Positions 17,543-26,250 of a DNA stretch of 64,000 nucleotides are shown one piece after another (within the stretch, counting starts at the first letter, position 1; the number at the start of each line of letters is the position of its first letter). Position numbers and translations under genes: made by a program. The notes under the pieces are model-generated. The model worked only from the letters and a program-made list of their open reading frames with translations. It had not been told where the DNA came from and did no database searches. Source of the DNA: Hymenobacter terrenus (GTDB lineage: Bacteria > Bacteroidota > Bacteroidia > Cytophagales > Hymenobacteraceae); NCBI RefSeq assembly GCF_000972495.1, contig NZ_LATM01000003.1, positions 124,001-188,000 of the forward strand, in the 5' to 3' direction.

Positions 17543-17842
17543 TCACGCAGCGTATGATTCCGGGCGCGTTTTTCCAGCTAGCCGCGCTGGCCAAGGCCCA
17601 TTCGTGCGCCCGCCAAAAAGCAGGTGCACGTATTGCAGTAAGCGGAAGTCATGGTCGTCGTTGGTACCAGCGGCGCTGATCATGCCCGAAAGCTCTAGTA
17701 GCAAATGGCGCGCTACTGCATTGGGGGCGGCGCTGGTGTAAGGGCCATAAAGAGGATAAAAGTGGGAAGCAATCTGGCGTTTACCGGTCGCATTCAATTG
17801 TGTTGAGGTGACAGTTGCCCAGGGCTCCGGGTTGATTTGCAA
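17543..17842 (-). pseudogene. possible remnant of a GH71/GH99-like glycosidase
   Basis: The 568-base gap between two secreted enzymes contains a minus-strand frame with SHFYPLYGPYTSAAPNAVAR, HLLLELSGMI and GTNDDHDFRLLQ. These resemble, in order, the segments H-Y-x-P-L-x-G-P-Y-x-S, Y-x-L-L-x-M-K-x-x-G-I and P-G-T-x-x-x-Y-D-x-x-x-L of GH71/99-like proteins, where a conserved D-G-x-x-x-D-W stretch is missing here. No signal peptide or catalytic remainder is seen. I treat it as a decayed fragment; a chance match is possible. The rest of the gap (17489-17542, 17843-17980) shows nothing. Confidence 0.35.
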
Positions 17843-17980
17843 CCCAGCCCGGAGAGGCCTGCTCCCAACGGTAAAAAGGAAGTTGTTTTCATGGATAGCT
17901 CAGAAAGAGTGTGCGATTGATAAGTTGCTATCGGCTCGCAGTTTGCTTCCACTCTCATCCCCTTTTCCCTTCGGTAGGCC

Positions 17981-18052
17981 GTGCTCATCCGGCATCTGCG
18001 CCAGATGAGCACGCCCGTCTCGTTACCGAGGGCCCGGCGTATTCCGGGCCCT
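17981..18052. other. paired hairpins downstream of the metzincin gene
   Basis: Two perfect 9-bp stems lie just after the stop at 18057: GTGCTCATC (17981-17989) with 18004-18012, and AGGGCCCGG (18029-18037) with 18044-18052. On the plus strand the second is followed by GCTTTTATT, but on the minus strand, where the gene reads, no T run follows. Probably a 3'-end structure. Confidence 0.45.
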
Positions 18053-18056
18053 GCTT

Positions 18057-20903
18057 TTATTGCTTACTGAACCGGCTGATGAGCTTGTGCTGGTCTTTGG
18101 TATACACCACCAGCGTGTAGAGGCCTGGTTTCAGCGTCGATACATCCACGGTTTCGCCGGCGTAAGTGCCGTGCCATACTTCTTTGCCTTCCACCCCGAT
18201 GATGCTGATTTGTCCGCCCGCGAGGTCAACCGCTGAATTCAGCTTCAGCTGGTCGGCTACGGGGTTGGGGTACAGCTCCAATGGAGCCAGCGGCTGGGCC
18301 AGGGGCGTGGTCTCGGCCACGCTGCCCGCCGCGGCTTTGCTGATGCGGAACCAGTTCAGGTTCCAGCCGCCGGCCTGAGCGTAGATGCCGAAGTTGTAGG
18401 TGCCCGCGTTGATGGTCACGGTGTGCGACACCGTCGTCCAGTCCTGCCAGCCGCCGGTTTTGGGCAGGTCGAGCATGCCGAGCACATTCTTGCCGGCCTC
18501 CACATCCAGCGACAGCCGTCCGCCATCGGGGCTAGCCACCCGGTATTCAACCGTATAGTTGCCCGTAGTCGGAATCGTGATGTTGTTGTAAGCCATGTAG
18601 TCGGCGGTTTCAATGCCGCCCACGTTCTGTCCGCCACCAGCATCGGTGGTGGGTTCGGTAATGATGTTGCTCATCGCGCTGTAAGCTTCCGCCTGAATCA
18701 CGGTGCTGAACGAGTTGGTTACGGCCGTGAGCTTCCATTGCTGGGTAGGCGAGCTATTTTCCGTCCACTGCCGCACGTTGGCCCCAGTATTAGTCCTCGA
18801 TTCGGCCACTTCCACCGCCTTATTGCTGTGCTTGACAATGAGGCGATAGAAGCCGTCGCCGGCACTCTGAACGATGAATTGCTGGTTGGCGCCACCCACG
18901 TAGCCCCACTGCTGCACGTTGCCGCCATCGGTCAGGCTCGCATCCTGCACATCCAGCGCTTTACCACTGTGCACGGCTATAATCTGATACACGCCCCCGC
19001 CCAGGTGGGTGAAGCGGAACTGCTGGCACTCGCAGCTATTGGCCGTCCACTGATGCACATTGGCTCCGTCGGCCATGCTGACGGCATCCACGTCCAGCAT
19101 CAGACCACTGTTGCGGTTTTGCAGGGTGTAGGTGCCGCTCAGGTTGATTACCCCCGTGGCCCGCACTTTTAGCGAAGACGCCCGGTCGTTCCAGTTGCTT
19201 ACCAGGCAGCTGTTGTTGGCGTTGATGACAATGGAAGCGCCTTGGAAATTGTCGTCCTCAAACAGCTGCACTTCGTAGCCGCTGTTCACTTTCAGCGAAG
19301 AGATATCATCGTTGATAATGCCGCGCGACTGCAGCGCCCCCAACGTGAATTCTCCGGCTTCCAGAGCGGTAGCGGTGCTGCCATAGTTGCAGTCGCGGTA
19401 CACAGTAGCTACCCCATTGCTGGTGCCGCCGCCACCCACCGGCGCGGTGCCGGAAATGGAGAACGTGCCCAGTGAAGCATAGTCCGAGTAGCCATCCGTA
19501 GCCGGGTTGCCAGCACCAGTTCCATCTACCGACAGATAGTAGGTGCCGGCTACTACGTTGACGTTGAGTGAGGTGTTCAGTCCATTGGCATCGTAGGTGC
19601 CAATCAATGCGCCACCACCGTTGTAAAGGCGCGCCACAATGTCGAGGTTGCCATGACGGCCTACGGTGTTTACATTCAGATTGATGGTGCCCGCGCCGGC
19701 TGTGAAGACGAAGAAGTCCTGGTCGTTGTTGCGCTCGATGACGCCCCCGCCCGAGAGGCTGGTGCCGTTGCGGCCTAAGTTCGTGGCGCCGGCTGTGCCG
19801 TTGCTGTGGTCATCGTTGCGGTAGCCCAGGTTGTAGGTGCTGCCCGCCATAATGGCCAGGTCATCCTGCTTCTGGTTGGCCGAGTTGTATTCACCGCGGC
19901 TCCATTGTGAAATTGGTTTGTAGTAGCCCACACCCATAATCGGGGCCCAGTTACCCTGACCACTGTAATACCCTTCATCCGGGCTGATACGACCATCGTG
20001 GCCCAGGCCCAGCGTGTGGCCCACCTCGTGCGAGGCGGCCTCACCACCCGATTTGGCCGAGGTGATGAACACCCAGCAGGGGGTGTCGTCGTTCCAGTTG
20101 AAAGAACCCACGTAGGCCACGCCCCCGGCGCCGGGCGCTGCCGTGTTAGTGGGGCTGATGATGCAGCGGCGCCGCATGTTTTTGGGGTAGGAGTTGAACA
20201 CGCTCTCGTCTGTGGTCACATTCATGCTAAAGGGCCGGAAGTCCTCGCTTACCAGCTCCCATAACTCCCGAACGGCAGCATCATTCATGCCCGACGGCGC
20301 GGCATTGATGGGGTTGCCTTTATTCCAGAGCGTGCCCGATACGTACTGCCCATCAACGTCGAGCAATATGCAGCCCCGGGCGCCGGGGAAGCTCTGCAAC
20401 GACACCACCGCGGCCCGGTTGGCCGTGTTGCTGGTTGGGCTGGGGTTGCGGTAGCCTTCGGGCTGGCTGTAGTCAATGCAGAGGACCTTGTTGATGTCGA
20501 CTTCCTGCACAGAAACATTGCCCAGAGCATCAGCCGAGTAGCGGTAAGCTTTCTTGGACGAACGCAGAACAATGTTCCCTTGGACCTCCTTGTCCTCAAC
20601 CCGCAGCTGGAACGACGAGCCGGGCACGTCCTGAATTTCACCGACCACGTACTCGCCGGTCTTCGACAAATCCTGGCGGTAATTCACTTTGCCCGTGAAA
20701 GTCTGGGCGGCCGATACCCGAAGCGTCACCGTTGAACCACCACGTTGGGCAGTGCCGGTCACTTTCTGGGCTTCGAGCTGTTTCACCAGGGTCTGGCTCG
20801 TGCCCAGGAAATAACTCGGGCCGTCGGGCTGGTTCTGAGCTTGAGCGCCGAGCCCAACGAAGAGCATAGCAACGCCTAACCCAAACTGATACTTCTTTTT
20901 CAT
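18057..20903 (-). CDS. secreted metzincin protease with crystallin, ricin-type and CBM6 modules, T9SS cargo
   Basis: A 948-residue exported protein with a signal peptide (1-22, cleavage after AQA). The catalytic domain (about 150-340) has the metzincin zinc motif HEVGHTLGLGH at 292-302 and a downstream Met-turn candidate WAPIMGVGYY. A bacterial pre-peptidase C-terminal-type domain (about 395-490) follows, then a beta/gamma-crystallin-like domain (about 500-585: VATVYRDCNYG, DDISSLKVNSGYEVQLFED, NWNDRASSLKV), a ricin-type beta-trefoil with QxW-like repeats (about 590-730), a CBM6-type module (about 735-860) and a T9SS sorting domain (LELYPNPVADQLKL ... SRFSKQ). The lectin modules suggest binding to a glycan-rich surface. 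It lies between a chitinase and a beta-1,3-glucanase, so digestion of cell-wall glycoprotein is a reasonable inference. Confidence 0.92.
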   Translation of the reverse strand: MKKKYQFGLGVAMLFVGLGAQAQNQPDGPSYFLGTSQTLVKQLEAQKVTGTAQRGGSTVTLRVSAAQTFTGKVNYRQDLSKTGEYVVGEIQDVPGSSFQLRVEDKEVQGNIVLRSSKKAYRYSADALGNVSVQEVDINKVLCIDYSQPEGYRNPSPTSNTANRAAVVSLQSFPGARGCILLDVDGQYVSGTLWNKGNPINAAPSGMNDAAVRELWELVSEDFRPFSMNVTTDESVFNSYPKNMRRRCIISPTNTAAPGAGGVAYVGSFNWNDDTPCWVFITSAKSGGEAASHEVGHTLGLGHDGRISPDEGYYSGQGNWAPIMGVGYYKPISQWSRGEYNSANQKQDDLAIMAGSTYNLGYRNDDHSNGTAGATNLGRNGTSLSGGGVIERNNDQDFFVFTAGAGTINLNVNTVGRHGNLDIVARLYNGGGALIGTYDANGLNTSLNVNVVAGTYYLSVDGTGAGNPATDGYSDYASLGTFSISGTAPVGGGGTSNGVATVYRDCNYGSTATALEAGEFTLGALQSRGIINDDISSLKVNSGYEVQLFEDDNFQGASIVINANNSCLVSNWNDRASSLKVRATGVINLSGTYTLQNRNSGLMLDVDAVSMADGANVHQWTANSCECQQFRFTHLGGGVYQIIAVHSGKALDVQDASLTDGGNVQQWGYVGGANQQFIVQSAGDGFYRLIVKHSNKAVEVAESRTNTGANVRQWTENSSPTQQWKLTAVTNSFSTVIQAEAYSAMSNIITEPTTDAGGGQNVGGIETADYMAYNNITIPTTGNYTVEYRVASPDGGRLSLDVEAGKNVLGMLDLPKTGGWQDWTTVSHTVTINAGTYNFGIYAQAGGWNLNWFRISKAAAGSVAETTPLAQPLAPLELYPNPVADQLKLNSAVDLAGGQISIIGVEGKEVWHGTYAGETVDVSTLKPGLYTLVVYTKDQHKLISRFSKQ

Positions 20904-20981
20904 AGCAGTGAGAGAAATTTTTGAATTAAATCAAGAGAGTTTGTGATGAAGGAAAAACGTAAAAGGCAACAGCGTAGCAAG

Positions 20982-20999
20982 CTGCTCAGATGAGCAGCC
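20982..20999. other. short palindrome downstream of the GH64 gene
   Basis: GCTGCTCA-GA-TGAGCAGC, 24 bases after the stop at 21023. It is the third of the large secreted enzymes here to have a compact GC-rich palindrome right after its stop codon. Confidence 0.4.
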
Positions 21000-21022
21000 T
21001 GCCGATGATGTAAAATCCGCTA

Positions 21023-22963
21023 TTATTTGCTGAAGTGGCGGGTTATTTTCTGATTGTCTTTGGTTGTGATAACCAGCATGTATAAGCCTGATTTTAGTTC
21101 GGCTACATCCAAGTGGCCCTCTTTGGTAGCACCGTTGGCCACCACTTTGCCGTGCCCGTCCATAATCTGATATTGGCTACCCGCTAAGTCAGCCTCCGAT
21201 GTAATATTTAGCTGATTCACCACCGGGTTAGGATACACCTGCAAGGGTTCAGCAACGGCGACGTCTTTGGCCGTAGTGTTGGCGGTCCGGGCGTTGGTTT
21301 TGGTAATGCGAATCCAGTTGAGGTTGTAGCCGCCGGTCTGGGCATAAATACCGAAGTTGTAGGTGCCGGCGTTGAGGGTGACGGTCTTCGAGACGGTGGT
21401 CCAGTTCTGCCAGCCGCCGGTGCCGGGCAGGGTGGTGCTGCCCAGGGGAATGGTGCCGGCGTTGAGGTCAGCGGAGATGGTGCCGCCGTTCACGCCGCTG
21501 GCCACGCGAAACTCGAGGGTATAGGTGCCGGAGGAGGGGAAGGAGAGGCTGTTGAAGACGAGGTAGTCGCCGGCATCGACGTAGCCGGCGTTCTGACCAC
21601 CGCCAGCGTCGGAGCAGGCTTCGAGGGTCATGCCGCTGTTGAGGCTGGCGGCCTCGGCTTCGAGCAGGCGGCTGAAACCGGTGCCCACCGGCGGGTTGCC
21701 GCCCACATAGCCGCCGAACGTGGCAATTACCTTGGTCGGCTGCGGGGTGTGGAGCGTGGCCGACTGGTCAGCCACGTCGTCGTAGGCGAAGCCGTAGGAC
21801 TTCTGGTCGACGCTGATGCCGGGCAGGTGCCAGAACCGGGCGTAGTAGTTGGCGGGGCTGGCTTGGTAAAAGCTACCCACGTTGTACCAATCCTGCTGGC
21901 CGGGGTTGGGCGTAGTCACGTTCACCACGTGGCGGTTGATGGCTGCCGTGAGTTGGGCCTGCACCACTAGGTCGCAGTCGCCGTCGCCGTTACGGGTGGC
22001 CAGCACGCCCTTGCCTTCGAAGGCTTCCTGGGTGGTGGGGCGGCGGGTGATGACGCCCGTGCGGCCATTATAGGCTCCCGACTGGCCCACTAGCGTCAGC
22101 CGGTCGTTGACAACCCGGCCCTTGAAGACGCCCGCGTTGCCCGCGTTAAAAATCAAGTCCTCATTCGCGTATTTCGCCCAAATGGCATCGATGTACGACT
22201 TGAAGTAGTTGGCCTGCGGGCCGGGCGTGGTCCCATTGGTGCCGTCGTAGAAAGCCGCCGTTTTGGAAGGAAAGGTGATTTCGCCGGTGGCATTATTCAC
22301 TGTGCCCTGAAACTCGCTGGGTACGTTGGCCTTGTAGGCGGCCACAATGTCGGCGGCGCTTTTCAGCTCGCCCGTCCGCTGCTGGTAGCCGTTGCCGAAC
22401 AGTTCCAGCCCCATTGGGTATTTGTAAGAATCGACGCGCGTGGTGTTACCAAAGAAACCGAATTGGTTGTTAGTCAGCTCAATGATTTCGTAGAGAATGT
22501 CGCGGTTTGGGTCGTTGGGGTTCTGGCCATTGGGACCCGCGTAGCCCGACGGTGCCCCGGATGCGCCGAAGAAGTAGAAGTACAGCTGTTGCCCTTTGGA
22601 GATGAACACCCGGCAGCCGGCAATCTGGGGCAGCGTAAAGGTCCGGTTGGGGATGTCGCTCAGCCGGGTGAAGCAGGCGGCGTAGCGGGAGTTGCCGCCG
22701 GGGCCGGTATTGCCGTTGTAAGTTGGCCCTTGCACCGTGTTATAAGAGCTCGACATGGGCACTATCGCGCTGTTCTGAGCATTAACCCAAACGTGGTTAC
22801 CTGCGTTATCGAGCCCGACAATGGCTACGTACAGGTCGGCATCACTGAAGGGAGAGTTGTTGGCAATGGTAAAGGGAATGGAACCCTGGGATTGGCCTGA
22901 GTAGGGCAGGAGGAAAGCCCCAAGTAGGAGTGCCAATAGGGAGAGCAGAGTAGGCTTTTTCAT
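21023..22963 (-). CDS. secreted GH64 beta-1,3-glucanase with CBM6-like module, T9SS cargo
   Basis: A 646-residue exported enzyme: signal peptide 1-26 (LLSLLALLLGAFLLPYSGQS). Residues about 28-415 match GH64 (laminaripentaose-producing beta-1,3-glucanase, thaumatin-like fold): SIPFTIANNSPFSDADLYVA, VFISKGQQLYFYF, YEIIELT and VDSYKYPMGLELFGNG. A CBM6-type module lies at about 425-550 and a T9SS sorting domain at the end (LQVYPNPVVNQLNI ... TRHFSK). GH64 enzymes cut the beta-1,3-glucan of fungal and oomycete walls. The CBM-coding DNA is almost the same as in the chitinase at 12100-13704. It is the upstream-most member of the four-gene hydrolase group, with its own promoter region. Confidence 0.93.
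   Translation of the reverse strand: MKKPTLLSLLALLLGAFLLPYSGQSQGSIPFTIANNSPFSDADLYVAIVGLDNAGNHVWVNAQNSAIVPMSSSYNTVQGPTYNGNTGPGGNSRYAACFTRLSDIPNRTFTLPQIAGCRVFISKGQQLYFYFFGASGAPSGYAGPNGQNPNDPNRDILYEIIELTNNQFGFFGNTTRVDSYKYPMGLELFGNGYQQRTGELKSAADIVAAYKANVPSEFQGTVNNATGEITFPSKTAAFYDGTNGTTPGPQANYFKSYIDAIWAKYANEDLIFNAGNAGVFKGRVVNDRLTLVGQSGAYNGRTGVITRRPTTQEAFEGKGVLATRNGDGDCDLVVQAQLTAAINRHVVNVTTPNPGQQDWYNVGSFYQASPANYYARFWHLPGISVDQKSYGFAYDDVADQSATLHTPQPTKVIATFGGYVGGNPPVGTGFSRLLEAEAASLNSGMTLEACSDAGGGQNAGYVDAGDYLVFNSLSFPSSGTYTLEFRVASGVNGGTISADLNAGTIPLGSTTLPGTGGWQNWTTVSKTVTLNAGTYNFGIYAQTGGYNLNWIRITKTNARTANTTAKDVAVAEPLQVYPNPVVNQLNITSEADLAGSQYQIMDGHGKVVANGATKEGHLDVAELKSGLYMLVITTKDNQKITRHFSK
21262..21680. repeat. 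about 418-bp near-identical segment, copy 2 (CBM6 module)
   Basis: Matches 12337-12754 with only scattered substitutions over the CBM6-type module and the linker to the sorting domain. It is in the same orientation as copy 1, about 8.9 kb away, so recombination between copies could delete or exchange the genes between them. Confidence 0.85.
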
Positions 22964-23595
22964 ACGTGTGGAAATTATGGAAAAGTTGTAAAAAAGGAAT
23001 TAACCACGACGTTATCGCCGTGGTCAGATAAGTATTCGCAGTGCAAAAAAGAGGGACTTGAGGTGGAGCGCTGTTCTGGTAGTGAAAACAGCTTTTGCCA
23101 GAGAATAGGCGTCCCGGGAAGTGAAAGGCATTCCATTAGAACCCGTGCTTCGTGGTGCAAGCTAGAAGTCTTTTGGCAAGAAAAAAAGCCGTTTTGGTTG
23201 CTAAAAGCGGCGTTTTTCGAGATTTTACACGCTTAGTGCACACGTATTAAAAGCCTTCCCGGGCTCATTTGCGCCGCCACCAACCCATCCCTTGACTGCC
23301 TTAGGTATTTTAAAGAACAAGGAAGCCTCGCTTAAAAAACAATCCTATTTTGGTCAATTTTTTTGCTCCTGCGCTATCGGTTTTACATCTCGTTTAAATA
23401 CCATCTGATTAGTCCTTTTTCAAGTCAAAACGAGTCTTGAAAAGGTGCATTACCCTGTTTGCGCTTATCGTCCGGCTAGCTTGATAATGGACCAAGCTCT
23501 AAGCTCATGCTTACACGCACCTTGCTGCTGCCTCGTATGTATTCAAAATGGGCACGCTGATTCCTTATAGGGTGTGCTGCTTTTCTTTGCTTCTC
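22964..23595. other. divergent intergenic region, no gene recognised
   Basis: About 630 bases between the GH64 gene (minus) and the ethylene-receptor-type kinase (plus). It must hold both promoters. The central part (23150-23460) is AT-rich, with an imperfect hairpin near 23182-23217. No frame resembles a known protein. Confidence 0.5.
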
Positions 23596-25626
23596 ATGAA
23601 ACACCGCTTCTGGATTTTGGTGGCCGCCGTTCTGCTGACTAATATCGGCTGGACGCAGACGCTCGTCCCTGCGCCACCGGTCGCCACTCCCTCGGTTTCC
23701 GACCAAGTTGCAGAGTTTTTCACCCAACTGCTCGACCCGGCGGGCTTTCCCGCCCGCTGGCACTGCGGCCACTGGACCAGCTTCCATGGCTGGCTCTACA
23801 TCCTGTCCGACCTGCTGATCTGGGCGGCCTACTTCACCATCCCTTTCCTGCTGATTAATTTCATTCGTCAGCGGCGCGACGTGCCCTTCGACCGTGTGTT
23901 CTGGATGTTTGGCCTGTTCATCTTTGCTTGCGGCGCTACCCATTTGCTCGATGCGCTCATTTTCTGGGTGCCGGTGTACCGGCTCAGCGGCTTGGTGCGG
24001 CTGATAACGGCCGTGGCCTCCTGGGGAACGGTGTGGGCGCTGATAGTTGTGTTACCAAAAGCCCTGCTCCTCCGAACTCCCACCGAGCTGGAGGGCATGG
24101 TGCGGGCGCGCACGGCCGAGTTGGCCGCCGCCAACCAGCAGCTGCAGGAGGTGGCAGCACAACTGCTGCGCCGCAACGCCGAGTTCACGACCCTGGCCAA
24201 CGCCATGCCGCAGCTGGCCTGGATGGCCGAGCCGGACGGCCACCTGTTCTGGTACAACCAGCGCTGGTACGACTATACTGGCACCACCCTGGAGCAAATG
24301 CAGGGCTGGGGGTGGGAAAAGGTGCATCAGGTCGGGCACCTCGGCCCGGTTACCGAGCGGTGGAACAAGCATCTGGCGGCTGGCCAGCCTTGGGAAGACA
24401 CCTTCCCACTGCGCCGCCACGACGGGGAGTACCGCTGGTTTCTGTCGCGTGCCGTGCCCGAGCGCAACGAGCAGGGTGAGGTAACGCGCTGGTTTGGCAC
24501 CAATACCGATGTCACCGACATGCGGCAGCTGCAAGAGCAGGTGCAGCGCAGCGAAACCCAGTATCGGGTCCTGATGGAAAGCATTCCGCAGCTAATCTGG
24601 ACTGCCAATAGCGTTGGAGAACTCAACTATTGCGACGAGCGTACCGTGACTTACACGGGTGTAGCGGCAGCGGCTTGGCTCGGCCGGCCCTGGCAGCACT
24701 TGCTGCACCCCGACGACCAGGTAACGGCGGCGGCTCCCTGGCAGCAGGCCCGGCACACGACCGGGTTCTTCGAAGGCGAATACCGGCTGCGCCGGGCGGG
24801 AGGTGAGTACCGCTGGTTTCTGGTGCAGGCGCGCCGGCTCGACCACGCTGCTCCCTCGGCGGCGCAATGGTTTGGCACCTGCACCGACATCCATGAACAG
24901 CATAACCTACGCGAGGCCCTGCAGGTGCAGAACACCGAATTGGCCCGTACCAACCGCGACCTCGACACCTTTGTGTACGCCGCCTCACACGACCTGAAGC
25001 AGCCCGTTCAGAACCTGTCGGGTTTGTTTGGTGAACTCCAACGCACCGCCACCTTCGCTGACCCCGAAGCCGACCACATGCTCGGCATGGTCGACGATTC
25101 GCTGGGGCAACTGCTGGGCACCATCGAGTCGTTGGCCGAAGTGGTCCGGGTGCAGCGCCCGGCCGAGCAGCTTCCGCCCGAACCAGTGGAGCTGCAGCCG
25201 CTAGTGGAAGAAGTAATCCGCCTGGTGCAGAACTTGGGCCCGACGACGCCCAGCTGGGAGCTGGATTTTGCCACGCTGCCGGCCGTCATGTTTGTGCGGC
25301 CCAATCTGCGCAGTGTGCTCTACAACCTGCTCAGCAATGCCGTGAAGTACGGTGACCCGCACCGCCCTCTGCACATTAGCGTCCGCACTGAGCGCCAAGG
25401 TGAAGCATCGGCTTTGATAGTACAGGACAATGGCCTTGGGCTCGACCTGACTCGCCACAGCCAGGAGCTATTCCAGCTTTTCCGCCGCTTTCACAACCAC
25501 ATGCCTGGCTCCGGCGTGGGGCTCTACCTGGCGCATCGCATCGTTGAGCAGGCTGGTGGGCGCCTTGAAGTAGAAAGTAAGGAGGGCCATGGCAGTACGT
25601 TCCGCATCCTGTTGCCTGCCAGCTGA
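23596..25626 (+). CDS. histidine kinase with ETR1-type ethylene-binding domain and two PAS domains
   Basis: A 676-residue membrane kinase. After a signal-like segment (1-21) come three membrane helices matching the plant ethylene-receptor N-terminus: YILSDLLIWAAYFTIPF, then WMFGLFIFACGATHLLDALI, then a third helix to about residue 155. All residues reported as critical for ethylene or copper binding in Arabidopsis ETR1 are at the same spacing: Asp72, Tyr79, Ile82, Pro83, Ile109, Cys112 and His116 (ETR1 D25, Y32, I35, P36, I62, C65, H69). Two PAS domains follow (about 200-315 and 325-440), then a HisKA domain with phospho-histidine His465 in YAASHDLKQP, and a HATPase with LYNLLSNAVKYGDP and GSGVGLYLAHRIV. 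No response regulator is adjacent. ATG 23596 was chosen because it begins the hydrophobic leader. A related but broken kinase lies at 54962-55958. Confidence 0.93.
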   Translation: MKHRFWILVAAVLLTNIGWTQTLVPAPPVATPSVSDQVAEFFTQLLDPAGFPARWHCGHWTSFHGWLYILSDLLIWAAYFTIPFLLINFIRQRRDVPFDRVFWMFGLFIFACGATHLLDALIFWVPVYRLSGLVRLITAVASWGTVWALIVVLPKALLLRTPTELEGMVRARTAELAAANQQLQEVAAQLLRRNAEFTTLANAMPQLAWMAEPDGHLFWYNQRWYDYTGTTLEQMQGWGWEKVHQVGHLGPVTERWNKHLAAGQPWEDTFPLRRHDGEYRWFLSRAVPERNEQGEVTRWFGTNTDVTDMRQLQEQVQRSETQYRVLMESIPQLIWTANSVGELNYCDERTVTYTGVAAAAWLGRPWQHLLHPDDQVTAAAPWQQARHTTGFFEGEYRLRRAGGEYRWFLVQARRLDHAAPSAAQWFGTCTDIHEQHNLREALQVQNTELARTNRDLDTFVYAASHDLKQPVQNLSGLFGELQRTATFADPEADHMLGMVDDSLGQLLGTIESLAEVVRVQRPAEQLPPEPVELQPLVEEVIRLVQNLGPTTPSWELDFATLPAVMFVRPNLRSVLYNLLSNAVKYGDPHRPLHISVRTERQGEASALIVQDNGLGLDLTRHSQELFQLFRRFHNHMPGSGVGLYLAHRIVEQAGGRLEVESKEGHGSTFRILLPAS

Positions 25627-25690
25627 ACACCGGTATTTGTGATTTGTTAGAGTATTCGGCTGGGGTTGGGGTTGAACAGCCGTTTTATCC

Positions 25691-26140
25691 CTAGCTGTTA
25701 TTCCTACCCGTTAAACAGTAGCCCAACAACAACCCTGCGCCAACCCCCCATAGTATCCAGGCCGCACCATAAAGAGCTACTTCAAAACTTTGGGCATAGA
25801 GTTGTCTGAACCAGGCTAATGCCACTCCATCTAAAAAAGTAGCCGTAGTAGTCATTATCGTCACGGCTCTTAAAATCTCGGGCTTTTGAAGGTTGCCAAG
25901 TTTCTTGCTAATAAGAATGAATCCGTAAGATACCGGGAAAGCCAGCACGAATACTAGAATGAGTTTGGGGTTGTTTTCTGAGAAAACGGCTGGCCCGAAT
26001 AGCCGGATGAACAGTGCGGCCGCCAACCAAAAAACAACTCCCAGAGCTATCAGTGGAAGCTCTTTCGACTGTTTCATTGCAGCGCTGGGGTGGCCCACTA
26101 CTGCTGGTGCGAGGGGCGTGGTATCTACATTTGTTGCCAT
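25691..26140 (-). CDS. DUF5367-like small membrane protein
   Basis: A 149-residue protein with four hydrophobic segments: LPLIALGVVFWLAAALFIRL, LILVFVLAFPVSYGFIL, a third around IMTTTATFLDGVALAWF and a fourth around LYGAAWILWGVGAGLLLGY. This layout resembles DUF5367 proteins, whose function is unknown. ATG 26140 was chosen over an ATG 16 codons upstream. It is transcribed divergently from an AraC-type regulator 110 bases away, which may control it (inference). Confidence 0.65.
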   Translation of the reverse strand: MATNVDTTPLAPAVVGHPSAAMKQSKELPLIALGVVFWLAAALFIRLFGPAVFSENNPKLILVFVLAFPVSYGFILISKKLGNLQKPEILRAVTIMTTTATFLDGVALAWFRQLYAQSFEVALYGAAWILWGVGAGLLLGYCLTGRNNS

Positions 26141-26250
26141 CTTGGGGGTGTGTTTGTTTACGGTCGCACCATTGCTGCCGTAGCACAAAGGTCAGATTAC
26201 CAGCTGCCAGCATCTATTCGAAGTACGACAAAAACCTGTTAAATCACGAC

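Noticed and set aside
17487..17741. 84-residue plus-strand frame overlapping the chitinase start
   Set aside because: No motif, unusual composition, and a better-supported remnant lies on the other strand.
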